Below are positions 31,561 to 39,838 of a DNA stretch of 40,047 nt, piece by piece; the first letter of the stretch is position 1; every line of letters begins with the position of its first letter. The notes below the pieces were generated by a model. That model had not been told where the DNA came from, searched no databases, and saw nothing but the letters and a program-made list of their open reading frames with translations. The stretch lies in contig JAJYLT010000033.1 in NCBI GenBank assembly GCA_021787565.1, positions 1 to 40,047 on the forward strand, read 5' to 3'. Source of the DNA: Acidobacteriota bacterium. GTDB lineage: Bacteria; Acidobacteriota; UBA4820; DSQY01. Position numbers and translations under genes: made by a program.

Positions 31561-32949
31561 TCAGGCCCTCTTCCAGCGCACGCCCTGGGGTGTGTCCTCC
31601 AGCAGGATGCCCCGGGCCTTCAACTCCCCCCGGATTCGGTCCGCCTCGGCGAAGTTCCTGGCCTTCCTGGCCTCCTGACGTGCCTGGATGAGGGCCTCCA
31701 CCTCGGCGTTCAGCATCTCGCCGCGTTCGAGACCGATGCCGAAGACCCGTTCGAAGTCTTCCAGAAGCAGCCCCGCTTCCTGTCTCGCACCAAGGCCCCA
31801 GCTCCCTCTGTCCATGGCCGCATTGCTGGCCCGGATCGCCTCGAAGAGGGCCGATAGGGCGATGGCGGTGTTCAGGTCCTCCTCGAGGGCCGCTGAGAAG
31901 GCGCTCCGGTGCCCCCGGATGGTCTGCGCCACCGCGGGTGGCTCCTCCGGACCGGCTGCCGCTTCGAGCCACCGGGCTCGGAAATCGCGGAGCCGCGCGA
32001 GCGCGGCTTTGGCCGCCTCCAGGCCCTCGAAGGTGAAGTTCATCTGCTTGCGGTACGGCACCGAGAGGAGGAGGTAGCGGATGGCCATCGGGTCGGCGCC
32101 CCGGTCGAGGAGGTCCCTCAGGGTGTAGAAGTTCCCCAGGGACTTGCTCATCTTCTCGCCGTTCACGAGCAGGTGCTCGGCGTGCAGCCACAGCTTGACC
32201 GGAGCCTTGCCCGTGGCCCCACGGCTCTGGGCGATCTCGTTTTCGTGGTGGGGGAAGACGAGATCGATCCCGCCCGTGTGGATGTCGAAGACCTCCCCGA
32301 GGTACTTGGCGCTCATGGCCGAGCACTCCAGGTGCCAGCCCGGCCGACCCGGTCCCCAGGGGCTTTCCCAGGAGGGTTCGCCGGGGCGCGCGGCCTTCCA
32401 GAGCACGAAATCGCGGGCCGATTCCTTGTCGTACTGGTCGCCGTCCACCCTGGCCCCATCCAGATTGCCGGCCAGATCCATGGGGCACAGGGCGCCGTAT
32501 CCGGGGAGGCTCGCGATGCGGAAGTAGACCGACCCCTGGCTCACATAGACGTGTCCGTTCTTCTCCATGGCCTGGATCAGGGCTATCATCTCCGGGATGT
32601 GTTCCGTTGCCCGCGGGTAGACGTCGGCGGGAAGGCATCCCAGCGTGGCCATGTCCTCGAAGAACAGCGCCGCGAATTTGTCGGTCAGCGTCCGCAACGG
32701 GGTCCCGGCCTGGTTCGCGCGCGCGATGGTCTTGTCGTCGATGTCCGTGAGGTTCTTCACGTGGAGGACCGAATAGCCCTTCCAGATCAGGAAGCGCTTG
32801 AGGAGGTCCTCGAACAGGAAGGTCCTGAAGTTCCCTATGTGGGCCACGTCGTAGACCGTGGGGCCGCACGTATAGAGGCGCACGCGGCCGGGCTCGAGCG
32901 GATCGAAGGGCTCCATCTGCCTGGTCAGGGAGTTGGTGAACCGGATCAT
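31561..32949 (-). CDS. cysS: Cysteinyl-tRNA synthetase
   Basis: A 462-aa class I synthetase that charges tRNA-Cys. LYTCGPTVYDVAHIGNFRTF holds the zinc Cys28 and the HIGH-type motif HIGN (37-40). The segment WHLECSAMSAKYLG and HTGGIDLVFPHHENEIAQS give the other zinc ligands. KMSKS appears in EKMSKSLGNFYTLR. The C-terminal DALR-like and anticodon-binding parts are present, with length normal for the family. The start codon overlaps the aroF stop by four bases. Confidence 0.95.
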   Translation of the reverse strand: MIRFTNSLTRQMEPFDPLEPGRVRLYTCGPTVYDVAHIGNFRTFLFEDLLKRFLIWKGYSVLHVKNLTDIDDKTIARANQAGTPLRTLTDKFAALFFEDMATLGCLPADVYPRATEHIPEMIALIQAMEKNGHVYVSQGSVYFRIASLPGYGALCPMDLAGNLDGARVDGDQYDKESARDFVLWKAARPGEPSWESPWGPGRPGWHLECSAMSAKYLGEVFDIHTGGIDLVFPHHENEIAQSRGATGKAPVKLWLHAEHLLVNGEKMSKSLGNFYTLRDLLDRGADPMAIRYLLLSVPYRKQMNFTFEGLEAAKAALARLRDFRARWLEAAAGPEEPPAVAQTIRGHRSAFSAALEEDLNTAIALSALFEAIRASNAAMDRGSWGLGARQEAGLLLEDFERVFGIGLERGEMLNAEVEALIQARQEARKARNFAEADRIRGELKARGILLEDTPQGVRWKRA

Positions 32950-33971
32950 GCGGGCCTCGGAAATCGTCTGCCCACGACGGGTGCCAGATCGGCGAGCTCC
33001 CCAGCCAAGCGCAGCAGGTCCTCCGGCAGGAGCGCCTGAGGGCCGTCCGAGAGCGCCGATTCGGGCGAGGGATGGATCTCCACCAGGAGGCCGTCCGCCC
33101 CGACCGCGGCGGCCGCCCTCGCCATGGGAGCCACGAGCCGCCGGCGGCCCGTCGCGTGGGAGGGATCCACGAACACCGGAAGGTGGGTCATCTCCTTGAG
33201 CAGGACGACCGAGGCGAGATCCAGGGAGTTTCGAAGGGCCGGGTCGAAAGAGCGGATTCCCCGCTCACAGAGGATCACCCTTTCGTTGCCTCCGGCGAGG
33301 ATGTATTCCGCAGCCAGAAGGAACTCCTCCCGCGTGGCGGCCAGGCCGCGCTTCAGGAGGACGGGCCTCTTCAGCCGCCCGATTGCCTTCAGCAAGGGAA
33401 AGTTCTGCATGTTCCGGCTGCCCACCTGGAGGATATCGGCCAACTCGGCCACCGCCGGCAGGTCCTCCCGATCCAGGACCTCGCTCATCATCAGGAGGCC
33501 GTGGCGGTCGGCCACCTCCCGGTGAAGGCGGAGGCCTTCGCGGCCGAGGCCCTGAAAGGTGTAGGGGCTGGTCCGAGGCTTGAAGGATCCTCCGCGGAAG
33601 AGGACGCCTCCAGCCCGTCTCGTGGCCAGGGCGCAGGCCTCCATTTGCTCTGGGGTTTCGACGGCGCACGGCCCGGCGGCCAGCACGAAGTCCCGGCCCC
33701 CGATATCGAGCGGACCGCACCGGATCACGGAGGGGCGGCCCCGAAGCGCCAGAGAAGCCAGCGGGAACCCCGCGTCGATCGGAAGAACGGCGGCGACACC
33801 GGCGATCGCCGCCAGGCGCTCGGCCGGCGGCTCGCCGCCGTCGGACCTGATCACCCAGATCGGGCGGACCCCGGCTGCGGCCTTCTCCACGCGGACCTCC
33901 AGCTCGCGCAGGCGATCCTCGATCTGCTGAAGTTGATCGGCGGTGAGGTCCGGCTCAAGGGTGAGAAGCAT
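32946..33971 (-). CDS. aroF: 3-deoxy-7-phosphoheptulonate synthase (DAHP synthase, type I-beta)
   Basis: A 341-aa enzyme for the first step of the shikimate pathway, condensing PEP and erythrose 4-phosphate. Residues 1-65 form the ferredoxin-like/ACT-type regulatory domain of the Thermotoga-type enzyme (MLLTLEPDLTADQLQQIEDR). The catalytic barrel follows: LAAGPCAVETPEQM (metal-binding Cys), FRGGSFKPRTSPYTFQGLG, LQVGSRNMQNFPLLKAIG, LLKRG, VILCERGIRSFD and FVDPSHATGRR, with the metal His. GGAGG four bases before ATG 33971 fixes the start; ATG 33989 has none. The N-terminal domain suggests feedback control by an aromatic amino acid. It is coupled to cysS. Confidence 0.93.
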   Translation of the reverse strand: MLLTLEPDLTADQLQQIEDRLRELEVRVEKAAAGVRPIWVIRSDGGEPPAERLAAIAGVAAVLPIDAGFPLASLALRGRPSVIRCGPLDIGGRDFVLAAGPCAVETPEQMEACALATRRAGGVLFRGGSFKPRTSPYTFQGLGREGLRLHREVADRHGLLMMSEVLDREDLPAVAELADILQVGSRNMQNFPLLKAIGRLKRPVLLKRGLAATREEFLLAAEYILAGGNERVILCERGIRSFDPALRNSLDLASVVLLKEMTHLPVFVDPSHATGRRRLVAPMARAAAAVGADGLLVEIHPSPESALSDGPQALLPEDLLRLAGELADLAPVVGRRFPRPA

Positions 33972-33992
33972 GCCGCCTCCATTAAACATCCT

Positions 33993-34021
33993 ATGCTAGT
34001 ATGTCCCATCCTTCACTTCAA
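33993..34021 (-). promoter_or_regulatory. Candidate promoter for aroF-cysS
   Basis: On the minus strand TTGAAG (34016-34021) and TAGCAT (33993-33998) are 17 bases apart, with the -10 ending 22 bases before the aroF ATG. Matches to consensus are moderate. The repeat element's flanking duplication begins 8 bases upstream of the -35. Confidence 0.4.
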
Positions 34022-34034
34022 TACAGCCACGGTC

Positions 34035-34185
34035 CCCCAATTCCGCGATGGAATTGCACTCGTAGGAGCGCCGCCCCCGGCGCGACGGACCGTACGCGGG
34101 CACCGCATCCGGATCGCTGGGTCACCCGGTTCGCGGCGAGGCGCCGCTCCTACGCAGGCGTTGAGCCGCTATCGCGGAATCGGGG
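34035..34185 (-). repeat. Inverted-repeat (MITE-like) element, copy C
   Basis: A 151-bp copy in the opposite orientation to copies A and B, nearly identical to copy B. It is flanked by an exact 5-base duplication CGGTC (34030-34034 and 34186-34190). Ends are CCCCAATTCCGCGAT and the inverse of CCCCGATTCCGCGAT, with two internal GTAGGAGC-headed palindromic blocks. It lies between the divergent aroF and FHA genes. Confidence 0.9.
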
Positions 34186-34244
34186 CGGTCGCAGGGCGCC
34201 AGAATCCACGCTCTCAGGCGCGCCACGTCGTGCGGACCCCGCCG

Positions 34245-34274
34245 TTGACAACAATCGGCGGGGGCGGATACACT
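34245..34274 (+). promoter_or_regulatory. Sigma-70-type promoter for the FHA/mnmA/hem run
   Basis: TTGACA (34245-34250, perfect) and TACACT (34269-34274) are separated by 18 bases. The expected start is about 34281, just before GGGAGG (34281-34286) and GTG 34293, so the leader is very short. Confidence 0.6.
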
Positions 34275-34292
34275 CGGCCTGGGAGGCATGCC

Positions 34293-34853
34293 GTGATCGT
34301 CACCTGCCCCTCGTGCCAGAAGCGCTATCGCCTCGAAGAGAAACACTTCCTGGGAGGGGAGAGGTTTCGCTTCACCTGCCCCAACTGCGGCCAGGCCATC
34401 GAGGCCGTCCGAGAGGTGGCTTCGTCGCAGGCCTCCGGAGATGCTCCCTCCAGCAAGGTTCAGCAGCCTTCCACCGAGAAGGTCCACAAGCTGGAAAAAA
34501 CGTGGGCGGAAGCCGAGGTGCCGGAGTCCGAGCTGCTGGCCATGCCCGAGGGCAAACGGGTTTCGCTGGCCGTGTTGCAGGGTAATGACGCGGGGACCAT
34601 CATCCCCATCGATAAGCCCGTCATGCTCATAGGCCGGGCCGGAGCCGACGTGAACCTGAACGACAGCGAAGTTTCCCGGCGGCACGCCCAGATCGAGATC
34701 AAGGGGAAAACCATCCTCCTGAGAGACCTCAGGAGCACCAACGGCACCTATATCAACGAGCAGCGCATCACGGTGACTCAGGTCGATCACCAGTGTGAGT
34801 TCCGCGTGGGCACCAGCACCCTCATGCTGATCGTCACCGACGAACAGCCGTAG
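34293..34853 (+). CDS. Zinc-ribbon plus FHA domain protein
   Basis: A 186-aa protein. The N-terminus has a MJ0042-type zinc ribbon with Cys5, Cys8, Cys29 and Cys32 (CPSCQKRYRL...CPNCGQ), then a ~45-residue flexible linker. A C-terminal FHA domain follows (GRAGADVNLNDSEVSRRHAQ and LRSTNGTYINEQRI) with the phosphothreonine-binding Arg, Ser and Asn. FHA domains bind phosphothreonine peptides, so it should read out Ser/Thr kinase signalling, but no complete kinase gene is in the window. Start GTG 34293 is supported by GGGAGG six bases upstream; the ATG at 34288 is out of frame. It is 5 bases before mnmA. Confidence 0.88.
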   Translation: MIVTCPSCQKRYRLEEKHFLGGERFRFTCPNCGQAIEAVREVASSQASGDAPSSKVQQPSTEKVHKLEKTWAEAEVPESELLAMPEGKRVSLAVLQGNDAGTIIPIDKPVMLIGRAGADVNLNDSEVSRRHAQIEIKGKTILLRDLRSTNGTYINEQRITVTQVDHQCEFRVGTSTLMLIVTDEQP

Positions 34854-34858
34854 GCCCC

Positions 34859-35923
34859 ATGTCCCATACCGTTCTCGTCGCCATGTCCGGGGGGGTGGAC
34901 TCCTCCGTCGCCGCCCTTCTGCTGCTCGAACAGGGATACAGGGTCGTCGGCGTGACCCTGCGCCTGCACGATTCCTGCGGAAGCCCTGGGGCCAAGCGGT
35001 GCTGCGGCCTGGAGGACACCTTCGACGCGCGAGAGGTGGCGAGGGCGCTGGGGATCGAGCACAGGGTTCTGGAGCACCAGGAGGCCTTTCGGCGTCTGGT
35101 GGTCAAGCCCTTCGTGGAGGCCTACGCCCGCGGAGAGACCCCTAACCCCTGCATCCTCTGCAACGAGCGGGTGAAGTTCGGCACGCTCTGGGAGTACGCG
35201 CGCGAGCTGGGCGCGACGTGGGTGGCTACGGGCCACCACGCGCGCATGGTTCACCAGGATGGACTCAGCCGCCTCAGGCGCGGCAGGGACCCCGCCAAGG
35301 ACCAGTCCTACGTGCTCTTCCCGCTCACCGAGCAGCAGCGCGGCCGGACCCTTCTGCCCGTAGGGGAGTGGACCAAGGAGGAGATCCGGGCGAAGGCCCG
35401 GGGACTCGGCCTCGCCACGGCCGACAAGCCCGAGAGCCAGGATATCTGTTTCGTAGGGCCGGGGGGCTACGCCGAGGTCGTCGAACGGGAGTTGGAGACG
35501 TTTCGGCCGGGCCTCGTGCGGCATTTGGACGGCCGGCCGTTGGGCACCCACGCGGGCATCCACCGGTTCACCGTGGGACAGCGTCACGGCCTGGCCATCC
35601 CTTGGGGTGAGGCGCTCTACGTGACCGCCATCGATGCGGAGGCAGCGGAGGTGACGGTCGGGCCGAGGGAGGCTCTGGGTGTTCCAAAGTTCGAGGTCGG
35701 GGATTGGATCTGGCACGTGGCGGAGGGTAATCGGCCGACGGAGGCCTGGGTTCAAGTCCGATACCACCAGCCTCCGCTGCGCGCGCGCCTCGTTGAGGCC
35801 GGTGAAGCCGTGATGATAGAATGGCTAGACGGGGTCAGGGCCGTGACCCCCGGGCAAGCGGCCGTGGCCTACCTGGGCGACACGGTCGTGGGCGGCGGCT
35901 GGATCAGCGGGAGAGCCGAATGA
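34859..35923 (+). CDS. mnmA: tRNA-specific 2-thiouridylase MnmA
   Basis: A 354-aa enzyme that installs 2-thiouridine at wobble position 34 of Lys, Glu and Gln tRNAs. The ATP-binding P-loop SGGVDSS is at residues 10-16. The catalytic Cys98 (NPCILCN) and the second Cys197 (SQDICFVG) are present, as are ATGHHARMV, KDQSYVLFPL and the C-terminal beta-barrel segment FTVGQRHGLAIPWGEALYV. No deletion is seen. The stop overlaps the HemX-like gene start (ATGA). Confidence 0.94.
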   Translation: MSHTVLVAMSGGVDSSVAALLLLEQGYRVVGVTLRLHDSCGSPGAKRCCGLEDTFDAREVARALGIEHRVLEHQEAFRRLVVKPFVEAYARGETPNPCILCNERVKFGTLWEYARELGATWVATGHHARMVHQDGLSRLRRGRDPAKDQSYVLFPLTEQQRGRTLLPVGEWTKEEIRAKARGLGLATADKPESQDICFVGPGGYAEVVERELETFRPGLVRHLDGRPLGTHAGIHRFTVGQRHGLAIPWGEALYVTAIDAEAAEVTVGPREALGVPKFEVGDWIWHVAEGNRPTEAWVQVRYHQPPLRARLVEAGEAVMIEWLDGVRAVTPGQAAVAYLGDTVVGGGWISGRAE

Positions 35924-36705
35924 ACCCCCAGAACTTCACCCTGTTCCTCTACACGGCAGCCCTGGCTTTCGCCCTGATCTACGGGGGATTCCAGAAGCGG
36001 CCCCTCTTCTGGTTGACCCTAGCCTTCGCCTCGGCCGGATTCCTGATCCAGACCGCCCGGATCGGGTGGTTGTGGGGGAAGCTGGGCTACCCCCCCGCCA
36101 CCAACCTGCACCAACTCTTCGAGATCAGCGCATGGGCCATCCTGGCCCTGTACTTGTGCCTCTACCCGCTGACTCGGAGCAAGATCCTGACCTTCTTCCT
36201 CATGCCTCTGGTGATGCTGATCTTCCTTCTGGGCTTCATGGTCCCGGATCTCGTGGCGGAGCCCAAATCCTTCTACTTCACCCCCTGGTTCACCATCCAC
36301 ATTTTCCTGCTCGTTTTCGGGATGGCCTTCTTCTTCCTCTCCTTCCTCTACGCCGCCATCTTCATCATGCAGGACCACAGCCTGCGCCACCACCACCACC
36401 CATCGGAGCTTCCCATCCCGTCCCTGGAAGAGGCGGAAAAGTGGTCCTCCAAACTACTGCTCACCGGCTATCCCCTCTTTACGGTGGGCCTCGCCTCCGC
36501 CATTTTCTACGGCATCCTCTACGGCGACCGGAGGGACTGGAAGCCGGGCCTTCTCGAAGGTGCCAGCGTTCTCGCCTGGTTGGTCCTCGGCGTGGCCATC
36601 TACGGGTTGATCTCCGCCAAGGTCCATCCCCGGCGGCGCTCCTGGCTCGTGGTGGCGGGGGCGGCCTTCTCCGTTCTCATCATCATAGGGATCATGTGGC
36701 ATTGA
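35920..36705 (+). CDS. hemX: HemX/CcsA-type cytochrome c assembly membrane protein
   Basis: A 261-aa protein with about eight membrane helices. It belongs to the CcsA/ResC/HemX superfamily; TNLHQLFEISAWAI and WFTIHIFLLVFGMAFFFLSF carry the conserved His residues. Position directly before hemA matches the hemA-X-C-D arrangement, where HemX limits the amount of glutamyl-tRNA reductase; a role in heme handling for cytochrome c is the alternative. A loop contains RHHHHPSELP, an unusual His cluster that could bind heme or metal. ATG 35920 overlaps the mnmA stop, and the end overlaps hemA by a few bases. Confidence 0.85.
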   Translation: MNPQNFTLFLYTAALAFALIYGGFQKRPLFWLTLAFASAGFLIQTARIGWLWGKLGYPPATNLHQLFEISAWAILALYLCLYPLTRSKILTFFLMPLVMLIFLLGFMVPDLVAEPKSFYFTPWFTIHIFLLVFGMAFFFLSFLYAAIFIMQDHSLRHHHHPSELPIPSLEEAEKWSSKLLLTGYPLFTVGLASAIFYGILYGDRRDWKPGLLEGASVLAWLVLGVAIYGLISAKVHPRRRSWLVVAGAAFSVLIIIGIMWH

Positions 36706-37991
36706 GCGAACTCATCCTGGTGGGCCTCAACCACAAGCAGGCGCCCGTGGAGGTGCGGGAGCGGGCGGCTTTCGAGGAAGGGGAGAGGCTCCCCTTTCTG
36801 GAAGGCCTCAGGGGTTCGGGCCTGGCCGAAGGGGCGGTCCTGCTCTGCACGTGCAACCGGGTGGAGCTGTACGCCGACTCGGCGAGTGACGACGGAGGGA
36901 AGGGGCTCGTCTCGACCCTCATGGCGGGCCGTCAACTGGACCCGGCTCACCGCGACCTCTTCTACGTCCGCCGCGGGAAGGACGCGGTGCGCCACCTGTT
37001 CCGCGTGGCGGCCGGTCTGGACAGCATGATCCTCGGGGAGCCGCAGATCCTGGGCCAGGTCAAGGACGCCTATTTCCAGGCGCGGGACGGCGGGACCCTC
37101 TCCACGCCGCTCAACCTCCTCTTCCAGAAGGCCTTCCACGTGGCCAAGGTGGTGCGGACGCAGACGGGTATCGGCCAGCGTCCGGTCACCGTCTCCTACG
37201 CCGCCTACAACCTGGCCAGGGGCATCTTCGCCGATCTCTCCACCAAGCGGATCCTGCTCCTGGGGGCCGGGGAAATGAGCCGGATCGTGGCCACCCACTT
37301 CGTGGAGAACGGAGTCGGCCGGGTCCGGGTGGCCAATCGCACCTACGAGCACGCCGTGGAGTTCGCCAAGCCCTTCGGCGCCGAGGTGGTTCCCTGGGAG
37401 GAGTTCCCCAAGGCCCTGATCCAGAGCGACATCGTGGTCACCTCCACGGGCTCGCAGCGCCCCATCATCCTCAGGCCCATGATGGAGACCGTGATGAAGA
37501 TCCGCCGCTGGGCCAGCCTGTTCATCATCGACATCGCCGTGCCCAGGGACGTGGAGGAGTCGGCCGGCAAGCTCGACGGCCTCTACCTCTACGACATCGA
37601 CGACCTGCAGGAGGTGGCCGACGAGGGGCTGGCCGAGCGCCAGCAGAAGGCCGCCGACGCGGAGGCCATGATCCAGTCCGAGCTGGACCTCTACGCCCGC
37701 TTCATCGGCCACCAGGACCTCTCGGAGCTGATCGGTTCCCTCATGGGCTGGGCGGGGCAGATCCAGGATTCGGAGCTCGAAGAGGCCCTCCGGCGCCTGC
37801 CGGAGCTGAGCCCCAAGCAGCGGGAGATCGTCCGGAACACGGTCCGGCGGGTGGTCCACAAGATCCTCCACGCACCCATCGCTCAGGTCAAGCGCCTGGT
37901 CATCGAGGAGGACTCGCCCCAGGCTCTGGATCTCTTTCGACAGCTTTTCCCCCAGAACCAGGAGGGAAGGGAACGCGGGGAGGGGCAATGA
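36696..37991 (+). CDS. hemA: Glutamyl-tRNA reductase
   Basis: A ~431-aa NADPH-dependent enzyme that reduces Glu-tRNA to glutamate-1-semialdehyde, the first step of the C5 heme pathway. VGLNHKQAPVEVRERAAF, CTCNRVELYA (the catalytic Cys), the GEPQILGQVKDAYFQA segment, TQTGIGQRPVTVSYAAYNLA and the NADPH site LLLGAGEMSRIVATHF are all present, followed by the C-terminal dimerisation helices. The start is ambiguous: GTG 36696 has AGGG at 36687-36690 with five-base spacing, while TTG 36702 overlaps the hemX stop. Its stop overlaps hemC (ATGA). Confidence 0.94.
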   Translation: MALSELILVGLNHKQAPVEVRERAAFEEGERLPFLEGLRGSGLAEGAVLLCTCNRVELYADSASDDGGKGLVSTLMAGRQLDPAHRDLFYVRRGKDAVRHLFRVAAGLDSMILGEPQILGQVKDAYFQARDGGTLSTPLNLLFQKAFHVAKVVRTQTGIGQRPVTVSYAAYNLARGIFADLSTKRILLLGAGEMSRIVATHFVENGVGRVRVANRTYEHAVEFAKPFGAEVVPWEEFPKALIQSDIVVTSTGSQRPIILRPMMETVMKIRRWASLFIIDIAVPRDVEESAGKLDGLYLYDIDDLQEVADEGLAERQQKAADAEAMIQSELDLYARFIGHQDLSELIGSLMGWAGQIQDSELEEALRRLPELSPKQREIVRNTVRRVVHKILHAPIAQVKRLVIEEDSPQALDLFRQLFPQNQEGRERGEGQ

Positions 37992-38902
37992 AGAGGGCTC
38001 CCTATCGCATCGGGACGCGCGGCAGCGCACTGGCCCTCTGGCAGGCCCGATACGTGCAGAGGCGGATCGAAGAGGCCGGCGGCGGGCGGCCGGAGATCGT
38101 GGTCATCCGGACGAGCGGAGACCGGATCCAGGACCGGGCGCTCCTGGAGGTCGGAGGCAAGGGGCTCTTCGTGAAGGAGATCCAGTCGGCGCTCCTCGAT
38201 GGAGAGGTGGACCTGGCGGTCCACAGCCTGAAGGACTATCCCGCCGAGAATCCGGAGGCCCTGACCCTGGCCTGCATTCCGGAGCGCCAGGACCCGCGCG
38301 ACGCGCTGGTTCTCCCGGTGGGCCGCGGGGTGGAAGATCTCCCCCCCTCGCCGCGGGTCGGAACCGGGAGCCTGCGGCGCCATTTCCAGCTCCTCGACCT
38401 GCACCCCTCCTGGGCCATCCAGGGTCTGCGGGGGAACGTGGATACCCGTCTGCGCAAGGTGGATGAGGGGGAGCTGGATGGCGTCGTGCTGGCTGCGGCC
38501 GGGCTCGCGCGCCTCGGCCACGCCGACCGCATCACGCGGCGTTTCGAGAGGGACGAGATGATCCCGGCCGTGGGGCAGGGAGCCATCGCCGTGGAGACCC
38601 GCCGGGACGACGACGGACTGATCGCCCTCCTATCCGCGCTTCAGGACCCGAGGGCCAGGCTGGAAATCGAAGCGGAGCGGAGGTTCCTGAGGGGACTGGG
38701 CGGCTCTTGCACCACCCCCCTGGGCATCCACGCCCAGATCCAGGAGGAGCGCGTGGTGCTCCGCGCCTTCCTGGCCAGCGTGGATGGTTCACGGCGCATC
38801 CGGGACAGGATCGAGGGCGCGGCCTCCGAGGCTTCGGAGCTTGCCGCGAGCCTTCTCGACCGCTTCTGGGCGAAGGGGGCACGCGGGCTCGTGGAGGGCT
38901 GA
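37988..38902 (+). CDS. hemC: Porphobilinogen deaminase (hydroxymethylbilane synthase)
   Basis: A 304-aa enzyme that polymerises four porphobilinogens into hydroxymethylbilane. IGTRGSALALWQARYV, the catalytic Asp in DLAVHSLKDYPAE, VGTGSLRR, LQGLRGNVDTRLRKVDEGE-type GLRGNVDTRLRKVDEGELDG and GQGAIAVETR are conserved. The dipyrromethane cofactor Cys lies in LGGSCTTPLGIHA. Length is normal. It is translationally coupled to hemA and directly followed by hemD. Confidence 0.95.
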   Translation: MKRAPYRIGTRGSALALWQARYVQRRIEEAGGGRPEIVVIRTSGDRIQDRALLEVGGKGLFVKEIQSALLDGEVDLAVHSLKDYPAENPEALTLACIPERQDPRDALVLPVGRGVEDLPPSPRVGTGSLRRHFQLLDLHPSWAIQGLRGNVDTRLRKVDEGELDGVVLAAAGLARLGHADRITRRFERDEMIPAVGQGAIAVETRRDDDGLIALLSALQDPRARLEIEAERRFLRGLGGSCTTPLGIHAQIQEERVVLRAFLASVDGSRRIRDRIEGAASEASELAASLLDRFWAKGARGLVEG

Positions 38903-38903
38903 G

Positions 38904-39665
38904 GTGATCCACACGCTCATGGGGCAGAGGATCCTCATCACTCGCCCGAGGGACCAGGGGGAGGGGCTGCGCCGAGCCATCATCGCCCTGGGGGGGGACG
39001 TGCTCTGGATTCCCGCCATCGAGACGGCGCCCTGCCCTCTGTCCGACGGGAATCGCTCCCACGTGCAGGAATTGGGCACCTTCGCCTGGCTGGCCTTTGC
39101 GAGCGCCAATGCGGTGCGCTACTTTCTGGCCGCTACGGAAAGCGAGGGGGTCAAGCTGCCGGCGCACCTTCGCGTGGCGGCCGTGGGAACGGGCACGGCC
39201 AAGGCGCTGGAGGCCAAGGGGCTGACGGTCCACGCGCGCCCTGAGCGGGCGACCGGCCTCGCCCTCGCGGAGTACCTGGCCTCCTCGCACCGGCCGGCCC
39301 GGCTGTTGCTTCCGCGAGGGGAGTCGGCGAGGGAGGAGCTGGTCGAGCGGTTGGCCGCCGCGGGATGGGACGTGGTGCCGCTGGTCTGCTACCGGACGCG
39401 CCCCGCCCCCCTCCGCCCGGACCAGATCTTCGCCATCGAACAGGGCGTCCACGCCTCGGTTTTCGCTAGCCCATCCGCCGTCAGGGCGCTCTGGGAGAAC
39501 CTGCCCGAAACGGGTCGGGAGGCGATCCGGCGCAGCCGCTGCCTCCCCATCGGGCCGACCACGGCTGCGGCCCTTCTCGAGATCGGCCTGAAGCCGGCCG
39601 CCGTTCCCGAAGACCACTCCGTCGAGGGCATCGTGGCGGCCCTCGAGAAGCTGGCTGTTCCCTGA
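38904..39665 (+). CDS. hemD: Uroporphyrinogen-III synthase
   Basis: A 253-aa enzyme that cyclises hydroxymethylbilane with ring D inversion. The family is poorly conserved, but the two-domain pattern is visible: ILITRPRDQGEGLRRAI, FASANAVRYFLAATES, VAAVGTGTAKALEAKG, LLPRGESAREELVERL, VPLVCYRTRP, FASPSAVRALWENLP and IGPTTAAALLEIGL. GTG 38904 is chosen because GGAGGG lies five bases upstream and it starts one base after hemC; ATG 38919 has no ribosome binding site. The order hemX-hemA-hemC-hemD supports the call. Confidence 0.88.
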   Translation: MIHTLMGQRILITRPRDQGEGLRRAIIALGGDVLWIPAIETAPCPLSDGNRSHVQELGTFAWLAFASANAVRYFLAATESEGVKLPAHLRVAAVGTGTAKALEAKGLTVHARPERATGLALAEYLASSHRPARLLLPRGESAREELVERLAAAGWDVVPLVCYRTRPAPLRPDQIFAIEQGVHASVFASPSAVRALWENLPETGREAIRRSRCLPIGPTTAAALLEIGLKPAAVPEDHSVEGIVAALEKLAVP

Positions 39666-39744
39666 ACGGGGCCGCCGCGCCCCGAGGCGATGAGCTCGAC
39701 GCCCGCCGCCGGGGCTTCCGGCGGGGCCGCGGGCTCCAGCCGAC

Positions 39745-39759
39745 CCCCAATTCCGCGAT
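39745..39759 (+). repeat. Solo end of the MITE-like element
   Basis: CCCCAATTCCGCGAT is identical to the terminal repeat of copies A and C, but the sequence after it matches neither internal side of the element. It is a relic end or a chance preserved target. Confidence 0.5.
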
Positions 39760-39801
39760 CGCATGGTCCTTCCTTCGGTGGTGCAGGTGGCTCACGGGGG
39801 A

Positions 39802-39838
39802 AAGGCTTTGTCTCCTGAACGGGGAGGGCCTTCTTTTT
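39802..39838 (+). terminator. Weak candidate terminator for the hem operon
   Basis: AAGGC (39802-39806) with CTCC (39812-39815) can pair with GGAG (39823-39826) and GCCTT (39828-39832), followed by CTTTTTC. The stem has a 5-base bulge, so it is a weak candidate. It is the only stem plus T-run seen after the hem genes. Confidence 0.3.

Noticed and set aside
35748-35766. GGGTTCAAGTCCG, similar to a tRNA T-arm
   Set aside because: It lies inside mnmA coding sequence, and no acceptor or anticodon stem can be drawn around it.
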